A stretch of DNA of 52,292 nucleotides from Treponema sp. (GCA_009788065.1 WQSF01000009.1:1-52292); one strand, 5' to 3'. Shown: positions 1 through 6,510, numbered from the stretch's first letter. The notes: generated by a model from the sequence alone, not told the origin. A program made the numbers and translations.

Positions 1-162
1 AATGAAAATTATTGCTCTGCTCGCTTCCTGACCGTTGACGCTGATATTGAACATGACGAAGGTGTTTTAGCGTTTTATCAGAAAAACGGTTTTATTCCAA
101 ACGCTGAATTGTATAATAAAAATAGAAAGACTATCAGTATGAGGAAGGATATTTTTCAATAA
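1..162 (+). CDS. GNAT-family acetyltransferase, C-terminal part
   Basis: An open frame enters from the left edge and stops with TAA at 160-162, giving the last 53 residues. They read ARFLTVDAD, then LAFYQKNGF, then a basic tail ending RKDIFQ. The FYQKNGF step is the usual beta-strand and helix turn at the end of GNAT N-acetyltransferases, including toxin-type ones. The acetyl-CoA-binding part lies outside the window, so substrate and toxin role cannot be judged. It lies outside the phage boundary and is taken as host sequence. Confidence 0.6.
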   Translation, partial: NENYCSARFLTVDADIEHDEGVLAFYQKNGFIPNAELYNKNRKTISMRKDIFQ

Positions 163-169
163 AAAGAAT

Positions 170-436
170 ATTTTCTTTAAACGCTTTGATAATCACAAAA
201 CTAGTTATTGTTCGATATGTAATGAATATAAAACATTATCTTTCAACCATATTCCGCCAAAAGCATGCGGTAATATTGATGTAAAAATTGAAGATTTCTT
301 TTATGGAAGCACAAAATTTTCACCTAGAGGATTAATGCTTAAAACTATCTGTCCTGAATGTAATTCATTTTTAAGCTATTTTAATAATAAAATAGACGAT
401 CACCACGAAGTAAAACAAAGAAAGGCTGTACTATAA
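170..436 (+). CDS. small zinc-finger/HNH-like protein, start uncertain
   Basis: A frame open from 143 to a TAA at 434-436 encodes a protein with YCSICNEY, HIPPKACG and CPECNS. The layout is CxxC, then a His-Ile-Pro-Pro box, then CxxC, as in small HNH-type zinc proteins. No ATG, GTG or TTG is available at the head of the frame; the start given here is an ATT. It may be translated from a rare start, be coupled to the GNAT gene just upstream, or be a 5'-degraded gene. Function unknown; host side of the prophage. Confidence 0.4.
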   Translation: MFFKRFDNHKTSYCSICNEYKTLSFNHIPPKACGNIDVKIEDFFYGSTKFSPRGLMLKTICPECNSFLSYFNNKIDDHHEVKQRKAVL

Positions 437-565
437 CAAACCCCAAAAGGAAAGGCAGCGAAGCGGCACAAGTTTATCTGCCACTTTAAAAAACGAGTAA
501 GTTACAACACCCTTTCATTGGGAAGTTGTTACGCTAAGTCTATACAGGATATAGACTTATACGAT

Positions 566-638
566 TGCCACCTCGGAGAATTGAACTCCAGACACGCAGA
601 TTTTCAGTCTGCTGCTCTACCAACTGAGCTAAGGTGGC
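566..638 (-). tRNA. tRNA-Phe (GAA)
   Basis: The minus strand folds as a complete 73-nt cloverleaf: acceptor GCCACCT/AGGTGGC, D arm GCTCAGTTGGTAGAGC, anticodon stem GCAGA/TCTGC around loop CTGAAAA with anticodon GAA, and T arm GGAG-TTCAATT-CTCC. Discriminator base is A and CCA is not encoded. It is intact and lies just outside the putative phage junction. Confidence 0.95.
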
Positions 639-668
639 TAATTGCAAACACCGCGAAAAGCCATTATA

Positions 669-697
669 AATATGCCAAAAAAGACAGAAATTGTCAA
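669..697 (-). promoter_or_regulatory. putative promoter of tRNA-Phe
   Basis: On the minus strand TTGACA (692-697) is followed after 17 bp by CATATT (669-674); a TATAAT also sits at 663-668. It lies between the tRNA-Ala remnant and tRNA-Phe, so tRNA-Phe could be expressed without read-through from the interrupted gene. Confidence 0.45.
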
Positions 698-699
698 TA

Positions 700-741
700 T
701 GGAGATATGGGGATTCGAACCCCAGGCCTGTTGATTGCGAA
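700..741 (-). pseudogene. 3' half of a tRNA-Ala gene; probable attL of the prophage
   Basis: The minus strand has loop TTCGCAA (735-741, would-be anticodon CGC), 3' anticodon strand TCAAC, variable AGGCC, T arm TGGGG-TTCGAAT-CCCCA, acceptor strand TATCTCC and discriminator A. The 5' anticodon strand is now GTGAG, which cannot pair with TCAAC (GTTGA would), and no 5' acceptor or D arm lies upstream. U70 in the 3' strand would allow the G3-U70 pair typical of tRNA-Ala. A break at the anticodon loop is a common crossover place for tyrosine integrases. The isotype is an inference from half a molecule. Confidence 0.6.
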
Positions 742-771
742 CTCACAGCCCCGCCCCCCGGCAATTCCATA

Positions 772-795
772 CAGGATATGTAATTACTTATCCTG
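772..795. repeat. near-perfect 24-bp palindrome near attL
   Basis: CAGGATA, then a centre containing GTAATTAC, then TATCCTG form a dyad with a single mismatched pair. It lies about 30 bp inside the phage from the tRNA remnant and 65 bp before the iterons. It could be an operator or a recombination-protein site. The half-sequence ATACAGGATAT also occurs at 541-552 on the host side. Confidence 0.5.
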
Positions 796-861
796 CCTAT
801 ATTTAGAGACATTTCCATTATTGCCGTTTTTTCCGTTTCGTGTCAATATAGGGTTAATAAC

Positions 862-892
862 TGCACGATTCTTGCACGATTTTTACACGATT
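862..892. repeat. three 9-bp iterons with 11-bp period
   Basis: TGCACGATT (862-870), TGCACGATT (873-881) and TACACGATT (884-892) are spaced exactly 11 bp, one helical turn, and end 9 bp before the ATG of the 250-residue gene. Such arrays suit cooperative binding by an autoregulator, or arm-type sites near an attachment site. The last copy lies next to the ribosome site GGAG. Confidence 0.6.
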
Positions 893-901
893 GGAGAACC
901 C

Positions 902-1654
902 ATGAAAACAATAAAAAATGAATATGACGGTCCACTACCGCCCGCGAAAAAACTAAAAGGCGATGCTTCCGTCAGTCTGGATTATGTCAATTCTGATAAT
1001 GCTGCCGAAATAAATGCCGGCATCCGCGATACCATAAAAGGCGTTCGGCTTTCTATCCTAGCCATTGGTATAGGATTAGCAAAACTAAAAGCCAAAGAAT
1101 TATTCCTTGATCTTAATTTTGATTCCATGAATGAGTACCTTGAAAATCTCTGCGAGGAAATGCAAATAGAAAGAAGCACCGCCCATAATTGGCTTTACAT
1201 CGGGGAAGCGTTCGTCAAATACCGCCGCGACCTTGAACGTGTCGAGTTTACCGAAGCAGACGGTCCTACAAAGCTGCCTTATGTGGGCAGGGCATTAGAA
1301 GTTCATGAGAAGCGGGAAGTTTTTAAGAATGTCAAAGATTTAAGTCTCCGAGCATTTAAGGAATATGCCGCGGGGAAGAAAGCCCCCGGGAAACCCTCAG
1401 TAATCAGGGTTGTAGGAAACAGTCTTTTTATCGGGAAGAAACAGGCTGTAACTTTCTCCGATGCTCTTGATCCTAAAACTTTGTCATACCTTACGAAAAT
1501 AAATGTTCAGGCAGGGGAGGCGCTCGAAGCAGGGGAAGTTTTATTCGTTACAAGATTATATGATTCTGAGGAGCTGAAACGCTTTGAACGCGGCGCCGAC
1601 AGATTAAAAAAAGAAATGCGGGTAGGTTATAAACCAAAGAAAAGGAAAAATTAA
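902..1654 (+). CDS. phage protein of unknown function, possibly DNA-binding
   Basis: 250 residues from the ATG at 902, preceded by GGAGAACCC; the longer upstream open frame only runs through the tRNA region and is not coding. The N-terminal half is helical (residues about 40-110) with a segment ERSTAHNWLYIGEAF that could be a helix-turn-helix. The C-terminus is very basic (KPKKRKN). It is the only clear plus-strand phage gene, convergent with the late operon and next to attL and three iterons. It may be a DNA-binding regulator, but the family is not recognised. Confidence 0.6.
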   Translation: MKTIKNEYDGPLPPAKKLKGDASVSLDYVNSDNAAEINAGIRDTIKGVRLSILAIGIGLAKLKAKELFLDLNFDSMNEYLENLCEEMQIERSTAHNWLYIGEAFVKYRRDLERVEFTEADGPTKLPYVGRALEVHEKREVFKNVKDLSLRAFKEYAAGKKAPGKPSVIRVVGNSLFIGKKQAVTFSDALDPKTLSYLTKINVQAGEALEAGEVLFVTRLYDSEELKRFERGADRLKKEMRVGYKPKKRKN

Positions 1655-1812
1655 ACACCGGCAGCGTCAAGCTCCGCGCCTAAATCATCCAGTTCTGATT
1701 CAATATCATCCAGTTCTATTTCCATTTCCGCAAGCTCATATTCTTCCGGGTAATGTTCACGCCCATAATTTAATACAGCATCAATTAATATTGAAAAATA
1801 AATAAATTCCAT
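1651..1812 (-). CDS. small acidic protein, hypothetical
   Basis: 53 residues from the ATG at 1812 to a TAA that overlaps the end of the convergent plus-strand gene. The second half is a repetitive acidic helix (EMEIELDDIESELDD), likely coiled coil. No good ribosome site is visible and the late-operon terminator lies upstream, so expression is uncertain. Confidence 0.35.
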   Translation of the reverse strand: MEFIYFSILIDAVLNYGREHYPEEYELAEMEIELDDIESELDDLGAELDAAGV

Positions 1813-1837
1813 GTTTTTATTATCGGTAACTCAGGGC

Positions 1838-1872
1838 AAAAAAAAAGCGCATGAACCGCGACAGTCATGCGC
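1838..1872 (-). terminator. Rho-independent terminator of the late operon
   Basis: On the minus strand an 8-bp perfect stem GCGCATGA/TCATGCGC with a 10-nt loop is followed by nine T residues. It stands 24 bp after the last lysis-side gene and ends the leftward late transcript. Confidence 0.85.
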
Positions 1873-1895
1873 TACAGGTTTTTATGCTGCTGTTT

Positions 1896-2231
1896 TCAAA
1901 GCCGTAGGAAATAATTTATTTCCTGACCAGTATCAATTTGTTTCCAGTCGGTTCTTAATATCACCCCCGCGGCCTGTTCCCATGAATTGACAGGATTTTC
2001 TATCGTTGCCGTTAATAGGGCTGTAAATCCGGCAGGCAGTAGAAATACTGCTTCCTGATAATCTGCCAGAACCGTAACCTGATATACCGGACAGCCAAAC
2101 GCTGCGCCGAAACAGGCTATTTTTTCCACATCAAGGGTTATTCCCCCGGGCGGATGCGCGGTGTCGTCAAGAGCCGAGACAAGCCCGACCATGGCGAACG
2201 CCATAAGTATCAGAAAAATTACTTTCTTCAT
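1896..2231 (-). CDS. small secreted protein, hypothetical
   Basis: 111 residues, with AGGAGG at good spacing before the ATG. Residues 1-20 (MKKVIFLILMAFAMVGLVSA) form a classical Sec signal peptide with an AxA-like end. The mature part is about 90 residues with two cysteines and no recognisable domain. It is the last gene of the lysis end of the phage; an envelope or lysogenic-conversion role is possible but not shown. Confidence 0.6.
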   Translation of the reverse strand: MKKVIFLILMAFAMVGLVSALDDTAHPPGGITLDVEKIACFGAAFGCPVYQVTVLADYQEAVFLLPAGFTALLTATIENPVNSWEQAAGVILRTDWKQIDTGQEINYFLRL

Positions 2232-2267
2232 GATACCCTCCTGTGATTTATTATTAACTGCGAACAG

Positions 2268-2729
2268 TTAATTTGCCATTACAACCATGTCAGCAACAGA
2301 TTTTTCAATGTTGCCTGTCTGATTTTGATCAAGAATATTGTCGTAATAATATTCGATAACAAGCAAAACACCGCGTAAGCTGTGAATGCTATCAGCCATT
2401 TCAACACTTTCTGGTATTTGACTTTCAACTCGCTGTAATCTGTCGATAAGCTCAAGAACGAATCTACGGTATTCTTCAAGTGCGTGTCTAAGAGCTGCTT
2501 GTCCGTCTCCGATTGCGTTAACTGATTCTGCAATCCTTCCGATGTCCGCAATAATCCACTGACTAAGTTCCGAAGCGAATTCAGCTCTGATTCTGTCGCG
2601 CTCATTGATGAGTCTACTTTCGACCAAAGATTCAATTCCATTTGCCGTAACTGACTTGCATCCTGTGATGTGAATAGCAAAACCGATAATACAAACAAGA
2701 AAAATAAAAATTTTACTTTTCGCATACAT
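2268..2729 (-). CDS. putative outer-membrane lipoprotein (o-spanin candidate)
   Basis: 153 residues from the ATG at 2729, five bases after AAGGAG; a GTG at 2735 is in frame. Residues 5-24 are hydrophobic and end in a lipobox, ITGC, so the mature protein should be lipid-anchored. The rest is charged and helical. Next to the endolysin gene, this fits the outer-membrane partner of a two-component spanin (Rz1-like), though it is longer than usual. Nearly its whole length is also open in the +1 frame (next entry). Confidence 0.55.
   Translation of the reverse strand: MYAKSKIFIFLVCIIGFAIHITGCKSVTANGIESLVESRLINERDRIRAEFASELSQWIIADIGRIAESVNAIGDGQAALRHALEEYRRFVLELIDRLQRVESQIPESVEMADSIHSLRGVLLVIEYYYDNILDQNQTGNIEKSVADMVVMAN
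2279..2725 (-). CDS. overprinted coiled-coil membrane protein (spanin-partner candidate)
   Basis: 148 residues, lying entirely within the lipoprotein gene in the +1 frame on the same strand. Its ATG is nine bases after the same AAGGAG. It has an N-terminal hydrophobic segment (residues 4-18), a helical coiled-coil middle (about 30-105) and a second membrane segment near the C-terminus (about 108-135). An N-terminal anchor plus coiled coil suits an inner-membrane spanin, but the C-terminal membrane helix is unusual. One of the two frames could be an accidental ORF; this one has no lipobox. Confidence 0.45.
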   Translation of the reverse strand: MRKVKFLFFLFVLSVLLFTSQDASQLRQMELNLWSKVDSSMSATESELNSLRNLVSGLLRTSEGLQNQLTQSETDKQLLDTHLKNTVDSFLSLSTDYSELKVKYQKVLKWLIAFTAYAVFCLLSNIITTIFLIKIRQATLKNLLLTWL

Positions 2730-2738
2730 ATACACTCC

Positions 2739-3347
2739 TTAAATAAACTTCCAGCCTGCTGCCGTCAGTAACATCCAGCGCGGATTTTTCGGATCTGATG
2801 TTTTATTTAACCAATAAAAACCGATTTGCGCTGTTCTGTCCGATTCCGCAATTGTCGAGCCGGCTGGCGGAACATTTCCGCTGACTTTGATTTCGACAGG
2901 TTTTTCACGCGGTACTAACCAGCCGAGTACATTTCCATACCCTGTTTCGCGCTTGACAAGTCCTTTGCTCGTTCCCTTATTCACATCACGCGCCGGATTA
3001 TCGAAACCATCCTGTTCCATAATGCCCAAGCGTATTTGCCCTGATTCATCTGATACCGCAATATGTCCGAAAGAATTATTCGGTGTAGTACCCCAAACAA
3101 CCTTCGCGCCGTCAGGCGGTATCATGCCTGGCTGATATGCAATTTTGAAATATGCCGCTTTTAATTTTGGCATATCATCATACTTCGTAAAGAAGTCAAC
3201 CGCGCCGCGGACACCTTCGATGTCGCTATAGCCGTCAACTTCGCTCATGTGCGAACGGGCAGCGTCTACACACTGCCCGCCGTAAGCCTTATCCACATCA
3301 ATAATGATGTGCAAATATTTATTTACCCACTGTTTGTGTGTGATCAT
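2739..3347 (-). CDS. CHAP-domain endolysin
   Basis: 202 residues, AAGGAG before the ATG. The N-terminal 145 residues look like a CHAP amidase/peptidase: catalytic Cys26 in YGGQCVDAA and His95 in SFGHIAVSD. The C-terminal 50 residues, after a Pro-rich joint, end in RWMLLTAAGWKFI and may be a small wall-binding module. It should cleave peptidoglycan at lysis. Membrane-protein genes lie just upstream (holin candidates) and the spanin-like pair just downstream. There is no signal peptide, so release would depend on a holin. Confidence 0.75.
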   Translation of the reverse strand: MITHKQWVNKYLHIIIDVDKAYGGQCVDAARSHMSEVDGYSDIEGVRGAVDFFTKYDDMPKLKAAYFKIAYQPGMIPPDGAKVVWGTTPNNSFGHIAVSDESGQIRLGIMEQDGFDNPARDVNKGTSKGLVKRETGYGNVLGWLVPREKPVEIKVSGNVPPAGSTIAESDRTAQIGFYWLNKTSDPKNPRWMLLTAAGWKFI

Positions 3348-3362
3348 TTGATACTCCTTAAA

Positions 3363-3671
3363 TTATTTATTTTTTAACGCGATTTCTATTTTCGCGTTTT
3401 CTATAGCTTTACCAATGGCTAGCGGCATCATAAATATTAAAGTTACACCTGCCGAAATCCATAATATCTGCCCTGTATATTCTTTCCCTACCAATGGAGT
3501 AAATAGAGCGATTGTTTGCAAAATCATGTATACAATCCATGCGATGAAAACATTTTGTGCTTTGGACATCCAGAACTTTCCCCAATCCCATTTGAATTTA
3601 TGCGTATGTTCAAAACCACAATTAGGACAAACGTGTTTTTCTAACGCGGCAGCGTTGTCGTGAGGAATCAT
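3363..3671 (-). CDS. two-helix membrane protein with zinc knuckle (holin candidate)
   Basis: 102 residues. Residues 15-23 hold CPNCGFEHTH, half of a zinc ribbon. Two membrane helices follow (about 41-60 and 68-87), with a charged C-terminus. Size, topology and a place directly before the endolysin fit a class II holin, but the zinc-like head is not typical of holins. It overlaps the preceding gene by four bases, so translation is probably coupled. Confidence 0.5.
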   Translation of the reverse strand: MIPHDNAAALEKHVCPNCGFEHTHKFKWDWGKFWMSKAQNVFIAWIVYMILQTIALFTPLVGKEYTGQILWISAGVTLIFMMPLAIGKAIENAKIEIALKNK

Positions 3672-4243
3672 ATATTCTCCGATTTATTCACAGCAGCTTC
3701 CGCATTTTTTTGAATCTTATCTTCAATCGCATCTATTTTCAGATGCGGCGCAAGCTTCATAGCCATTCTGTATTCAGGAACATTTTTAGATGCAAAATCT
3801 ATGACATCTTTTTTTAACTGATGATTATATCCTTCATAGATATATTTTAATCCAGCAACTAAGCGTTCTTCATCGTTCATATCTTCCATTGAAAAAATAA
3901 CTTTATAAAGGTCAATTTGCATATCATTTTGTTTTCCGATGATGACCTTATTTTCTTCACGAAGTTTTACTAATATTTCTTCATTGGATTTTACAATTTC
4001 TTTGTATTGCGATTTACTTTCTAATAACGTACTATGAAGTTCATCAAAACGTTTCCATATAGTTTTTATTACAGCCGCTGTTTGCTCATCAATCCCGCCT
4101 AAATCTAATTCTAAGCCTGCCGGCGTTTTCAAATGTTTCATGCGTGATACAACACTTTTAAATATTCCAGAAACAATTAAATAACCAACGCCTATTGCTA
4201 TTACAATTTCTACAAGGCGGATTTCCTGTAAACTAATTTCCAT
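3668..4243 (-). CDS. N-terminally anchored coiled-coil membrane protein
   Basis: 191 residues with one membrane helix (about 11-32) and then a long charged helical region (about 60-110) likely to be coiled coil. Located in the lysis block between a small helical protein and the holin candidate. It could be a holin, antiholin or lysis modulator. No family recognised. Confidence 0.5.
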   Translation of the reverse strand: MEISLQEIRLVEIVIAIGVGYLIVSGIFKSVVSRMKHLKTPAGLELDLGGIDEQTAAVIKTIWKRFDELHSTLLESKSQYKEIVKSNEEILVKLREENKVIIGKQNDMQIDLYKVIFSMEDMNDEERLVAGLKYIYEGYNHQLKKDVIDFASKNVPEYRMAMKLAPHLKIDAIEDKIQKNAEAAVNKSENI

Positions 4244-4424
4244 TATAATTATCCTTTATATAGAATTCGTCCCCAGTTAATTCAAAGAGGGTTTTGTCGA
4301 TGATGTCCTTCGCTTCAAAGATATTTTTTCTGTAGGTGTCAAGTTTGTTATACATACCGATAATGAGGCTGATGTCCTCTCTTACAGTACGAAGTTTTTC
4401 AATTAGTTCCTTTTGTTCTATCAC
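4233..4424 (-). CDS. small helical protein, hypothetical
   Basis: 63 residues, mostly one or two amphipathic helices (EKLRTVREDISLIIG, KDIIDKTLFEL). It overlaps the next gene by 11 bases, which suggests coupled translation within the lysis block. Function unknown. Confidence 0.5.
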   Translation of the reverse strand: MIEQKELIEKLRTVREDISLIIGMYNKLDTYRKNIFEAKDIIDKTLFELTGDEFYIKDNYNGN

Positions 4425-4445
4425 GCTTTCCCCTCTCTGCGTTAT

Positions 4446-4850
4446 TTATTCAGCAGTTCTTACGCCCAATTCCACAAGCCTTGTGCGGATTTCATTTATG
4501 CGGTTTCTGCAAAATTCGCGGCGCTCATGAAGAACAGGATCAGTCTGCGAAAGTACCTGCCCAAATTCCGATGCCTTGATGACTTTATAATCCTTCCCAT
4601 CCAATTCTCTCTGGAAAGTTATTTCTTCTTTTTCAAGACTTTCGATTTCTTCTCTGTTCGCTTTCGCTGTGGGTTCTTCGCCTAATTTGATTTTTCCGGT
4701 GCTGTCGATATATGCGGTGCTTCCGGCTGCTTCCCATTCCTCGATTGTTACCGTTTTATCAGCTTTTGAAATTCCATCGAGCTGCGCCATGGCAGCAAGA
4801 TCCGTGTGGTAAATAACTTTACCGTTTTTCTTTGCCAGATAAATGTTCAT
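4446..4850 (-). CDS. hypothetical late protein, first gene after the left promoter-terminator element
   Basis: 134 residues from the ATG at 4850, after AAAGGAG. The N-terminal part looks like a small beta fold (MNIYLAKKNGKVIYHTD), then an EEWEAAGSTAYIDSTGKI turn, and a helical charged C-terminal half (about 70-130). It is the first gene after the duplicated promoter-hairpin-terminator and so begins the lysis-side block. Family not recognised. Confidence 0.55.
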   Translation of the reverse strand: MNIYLAKKNGKVIYHTDLAAMAQLDGISKADKTVTIEEWEAAGSTAYIDSTGKIKLGEEPTAKANREEIESLEKEEITFQRELDGKDYKVIKASEFGQVLSQTDPVLHERREFCRNRINEIRTRLVELGVRTAE

Positions 4851-4879
4851 CAAATACTCCTTTCCCTTTTTTGGGCAAT

Positions 4880-4935
4880 AAAAAAAGCCCGCAGAGACAG
4901 GCAGAGAATAATTCTCAATCTGTCACTACGGGCTT
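4880..4935 (-). terminator. Rho-independent terminator (left copy)
   Basis: Long GC-rich stem starting GAAGCCCG and ending CGGGCTT, followed by T7 (4880-4886). It ends transcripts coming from the reverse transcriptase gene as well as the short RNA above. Confidence 0.8.
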
Positions 4936-4964
4936 CCGCGAATTCGGTAGGCCGAATAAATTAT
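4880..4964 (-). ncRNA. structured short RNA, left copy (promoter-proximal hairpins and terminator)
   Basis: The predicted transcript has hairpin ATTCGG-CCTA-CCGAAT (4942-4957). A long imperfect hairpin follows (4885-4935), built from AAGCCCG/CGGGCTT, GACAG/CTGTC and an apical GAGAA-TTA-TTCTC, then seven Ts. A second copy at 26789-26874 keeps all paired parts, and its few differences fall mostly in unpaired positions. It could be a terminated leader like lambda 6S/tR' or a small RNA. Confidence 0.6.
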
Positions 4965-4970
4965 ATTACG

Positions 4971-4999
4971 AGTTTACTACTTCATAAATATATAGTCAA
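4971..4999 (-). promoter_or_regulatory. sigma70-like promoter, left copy
   Basis: TTGACT (4994-4999), 17 bp spacer, TAAACT (4971-4976) on the minus strand, a few bases before the first hairpin. The stop codon of the reverse transcriptase gene (TGA) is embedded in the -35 box, just as the upstream gene's stop is in the right copy. Confidence 0.55.
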
Positions 5000-6141
5000 G
5001 TATTTTTTGGGTGTTCATGTATAAATAAATTATCATAAAAATTGTCCATGAATTTTACTTTTTTGTAGGCATGAAAACGCCTTGTAAAGTTACCGCGCCA
5101 TGACTGGAATGCTACCCTTATGTCCTGATAATCCATTCTGCCCTCAGTAACAAGGGATTTAAAACATTTAAGTTTCCGGCGCATTCTTTTCGCAGATTCT
5201 TTTGTCGGCTTTTTATATATCTTTCCGTTCGCCTGTAGAAAGTATTTTCCTTTTAGAAATAAAAGCCCATCGCTTAATGGGAATATCCGCGTTTTCCTTT
5301 CGTTGACTGTTATGCCCAAGGTTTCACATATCACTTTTATTTTTTCAAGGCATTCCTCAAGAAACTTTTTATCCTTATGAATAAGATACAGATCATCCAT
5401 ATAGCGGCCGTAATACTTAATCCTCATTTTCTCTTTTATTGCATGGTCAAGTTCATTGCAATGGAAAATCGCGAACACCTGCGAAACCTGACTGCCTAAT
5501 CCCAAAGAAACATTATCGCCGAATGGCTTTATAAATTGCCAAATAAGATCAATTATCCTTTCATCTTTTATATATTTTCTTACACGCTCCATTAAAATAT
5601 CATGCTTAATGCTGTCAAAATATTTCCTGAAATCTATTGTCAGCGCGTAACCTTCATTTGAATAATTATTTTGTCTGTAGTATTTTGCAAGATGAGTAAT
5701 AAGCCGTTTTATCGCAAAATGTATTCCTTTATTTTTAACCGATGCGCCGTTATCGTAAATAAGAGTACGGCAGAGTATAGGCACAAGTATCTGGTCGCAT
5801 AACGCTTTCTGTACAACACGTTCTGAAATATGAATAGATTTTATATGCCGTTTCTTTCCGCGCTCATTCAAATCAAATTCTACAAAACCGTGATGTATTT
5901 CCTTTCCGTTTTCAAGCCTCTCTATGGTATCGGAAATATTATTAAATAAACTCATTTCATAACGCTGGGTAGATTCTTTCCATGACACGCCTTTTCTACA
6001 TGAACGGAAAGCGGAATATAAAACATTTGGATCTGTCAGGATTGTAAAATCGTCAAGAGGCGTGATTATATCCTCGCGTTTTTTATCTCTCTTTTCTTTT
6101 CTTCTCTGATAACGCGCTGATTTTCTTTCGTTACTCGTCAT
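4996..6141 (-). CDS. DGR reverse transcriptase
   Basis: 381 residues, close to the usual DGR enzyme length. Ordered RT motifs: QKALCDQILVPIL (about 111-123), catalytic TIDFRKYFDSI (Asp170), LGSQVSQ (215-221) followed by NELDHAIK, and the active-site YMDD (247-250). The SQ form of motif 4 followed by N-LDH is characteristic of DGR enzymes rather than retrons or group II introns. The N-terminus is strongly basic. It should copy TR RNA into adenine-mutated cDNA for transfer to VR. Only a weak ribosome site (CAGGG) precedes the ATG. No intron or retron RNA structure was seen. Confidence 0.93.
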   Translation of the reverse strand: MTSNERKSARYQRRKEKRDKKREDIITPLDDFTILTDPNVLYSAFRSCRKGVSWKESTQRYEMSLFNNISDTIERLENGKEIHHGFVEFDLNERGKKRHIKSIHISERVVQKALCDQILVPILCRTLIYDNGASVKNKGIHFAIKRLITHLAKYYRQNNYSNEGYALTIDFRKYFDSIKHDILMERVRKYIKDERIIDLIWQFIKPFGDNVSLGLGSQVSQVFAIFHCNELDHAIKEKMRIKYYGRYMDDLYLIHKDKKFLEECLEKIKVICETLGITVNERKTRIFPLSDGLLFLKGKYFLQANGKIYKKPTKESAKRMRRKLKCFKSLVTEGRMDYQDIRVAFQSWRGNFTRRFHAYKKVKFMDNFYDNLFIHEHPKNT

Positions 6142-6161
6142 GCTGTTGCCCTGTATAACAT

Positions 6162-6201
6162 CCTCCGGGCGTTCGGGCTTAATAGCAATGAAGCCCGGAG
6201 G
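6162..6201 (-). other. hairpin between TR and RT, two exclusive folds
   Basis: CCTCCGGGC (6162-6170) and GCCCGGAGG (6193-6201) form a perfect 9-bp stem. The inner CGGGCTT (6174-6180) and AAGCCCG (6191-6197) form a competing 7-bp stem. It lies about 20 nt before the RT start codon on the sense strand, and GGAGG is buried in the outer stem. It could shape the TR RNA or tune RT translation. Confidence 0.55.
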
Positions 6202-6392
6202 CGTGCGCTTGTCATGTTACATAGTGCCAATAGGTATGAAACGGATGAAACGCACATCATTCCGCCATGCAAGAAGCGTTCACCTAGGCACATCAGGGTT
6301 ATTATTCTCCGCAAAGCGGAAGGATACAGTCTCCTTCTGTGGAGAGGCAAATCGGTTGTAAACAACCTACTGTTAATATGCCTCCACTGAAT

Positions 6393-6484
6393 CGGGGGCA
6401 ACACCGCCGACAGAACTCGCGTTGTTGTTGTTACTATTACCATTGTTGTTGACATTACAGAAGTTAGCAGAGGAGGAAGCCGAT
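6393..6484 (-). repeat. DGR template repeat (TR)
   Basis: 92 bp between the Avd-like gene and RT. It matches VR at 80 of 92 positions. The sense strand carries ten AAC/AAT codons in the phase of the target gene, the usual DGR design because mutated Asn codons rarely become stops. All 12 differences from VR fall on sense-strand adenines, out of 23 adenines. The last 28 or so bases before the 3' end are identical to VR, then the sequences part, consistent with an IMH-type boundary. The overlapping 122-codon open frame is not considered a gene. Confidence 0.93.
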
Positions 6485-6510
6485 AACAGACCGTACCCTT
6501 ATTCACGATT

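Noticed and set aside
700-741. tmRNA 3' end or complete tRNA-Ser
   Set aside because: No 5' partner strand, no tag-peptide region, and the variable loop fits a class I tRNA with five bases once the anticodon loop is placed.
540-818. 92-codon minus-strand ORF near the left end
   Set aside because: It overlaps tRNA-Phe and the tRNA-Ala remnant; its peptide is a translation of tRNA sequence.
4880-4964. Riboswitch leader
   Set aside because: The RNA is almost entirely two hairpins with no room for a known aptamer, and the downstream genes of the two copies share no metabolic role.
4996-6141. Retron or group II intron reverse transcriptase
   Set aside because: No msr/msd or intron domain V/VI was seen, motif 4 is of the DGR SQ type, and a true TR/VR pair is present.
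6138-6506. 122-codon minus-strand ORF spanning TR up to the RT start
   Set aside because: It runs out of phase through the Asn-codon TR and structured spacer and has no domain. It is the open frame of a DGR template region, though its stop overlaps the RT ATG.
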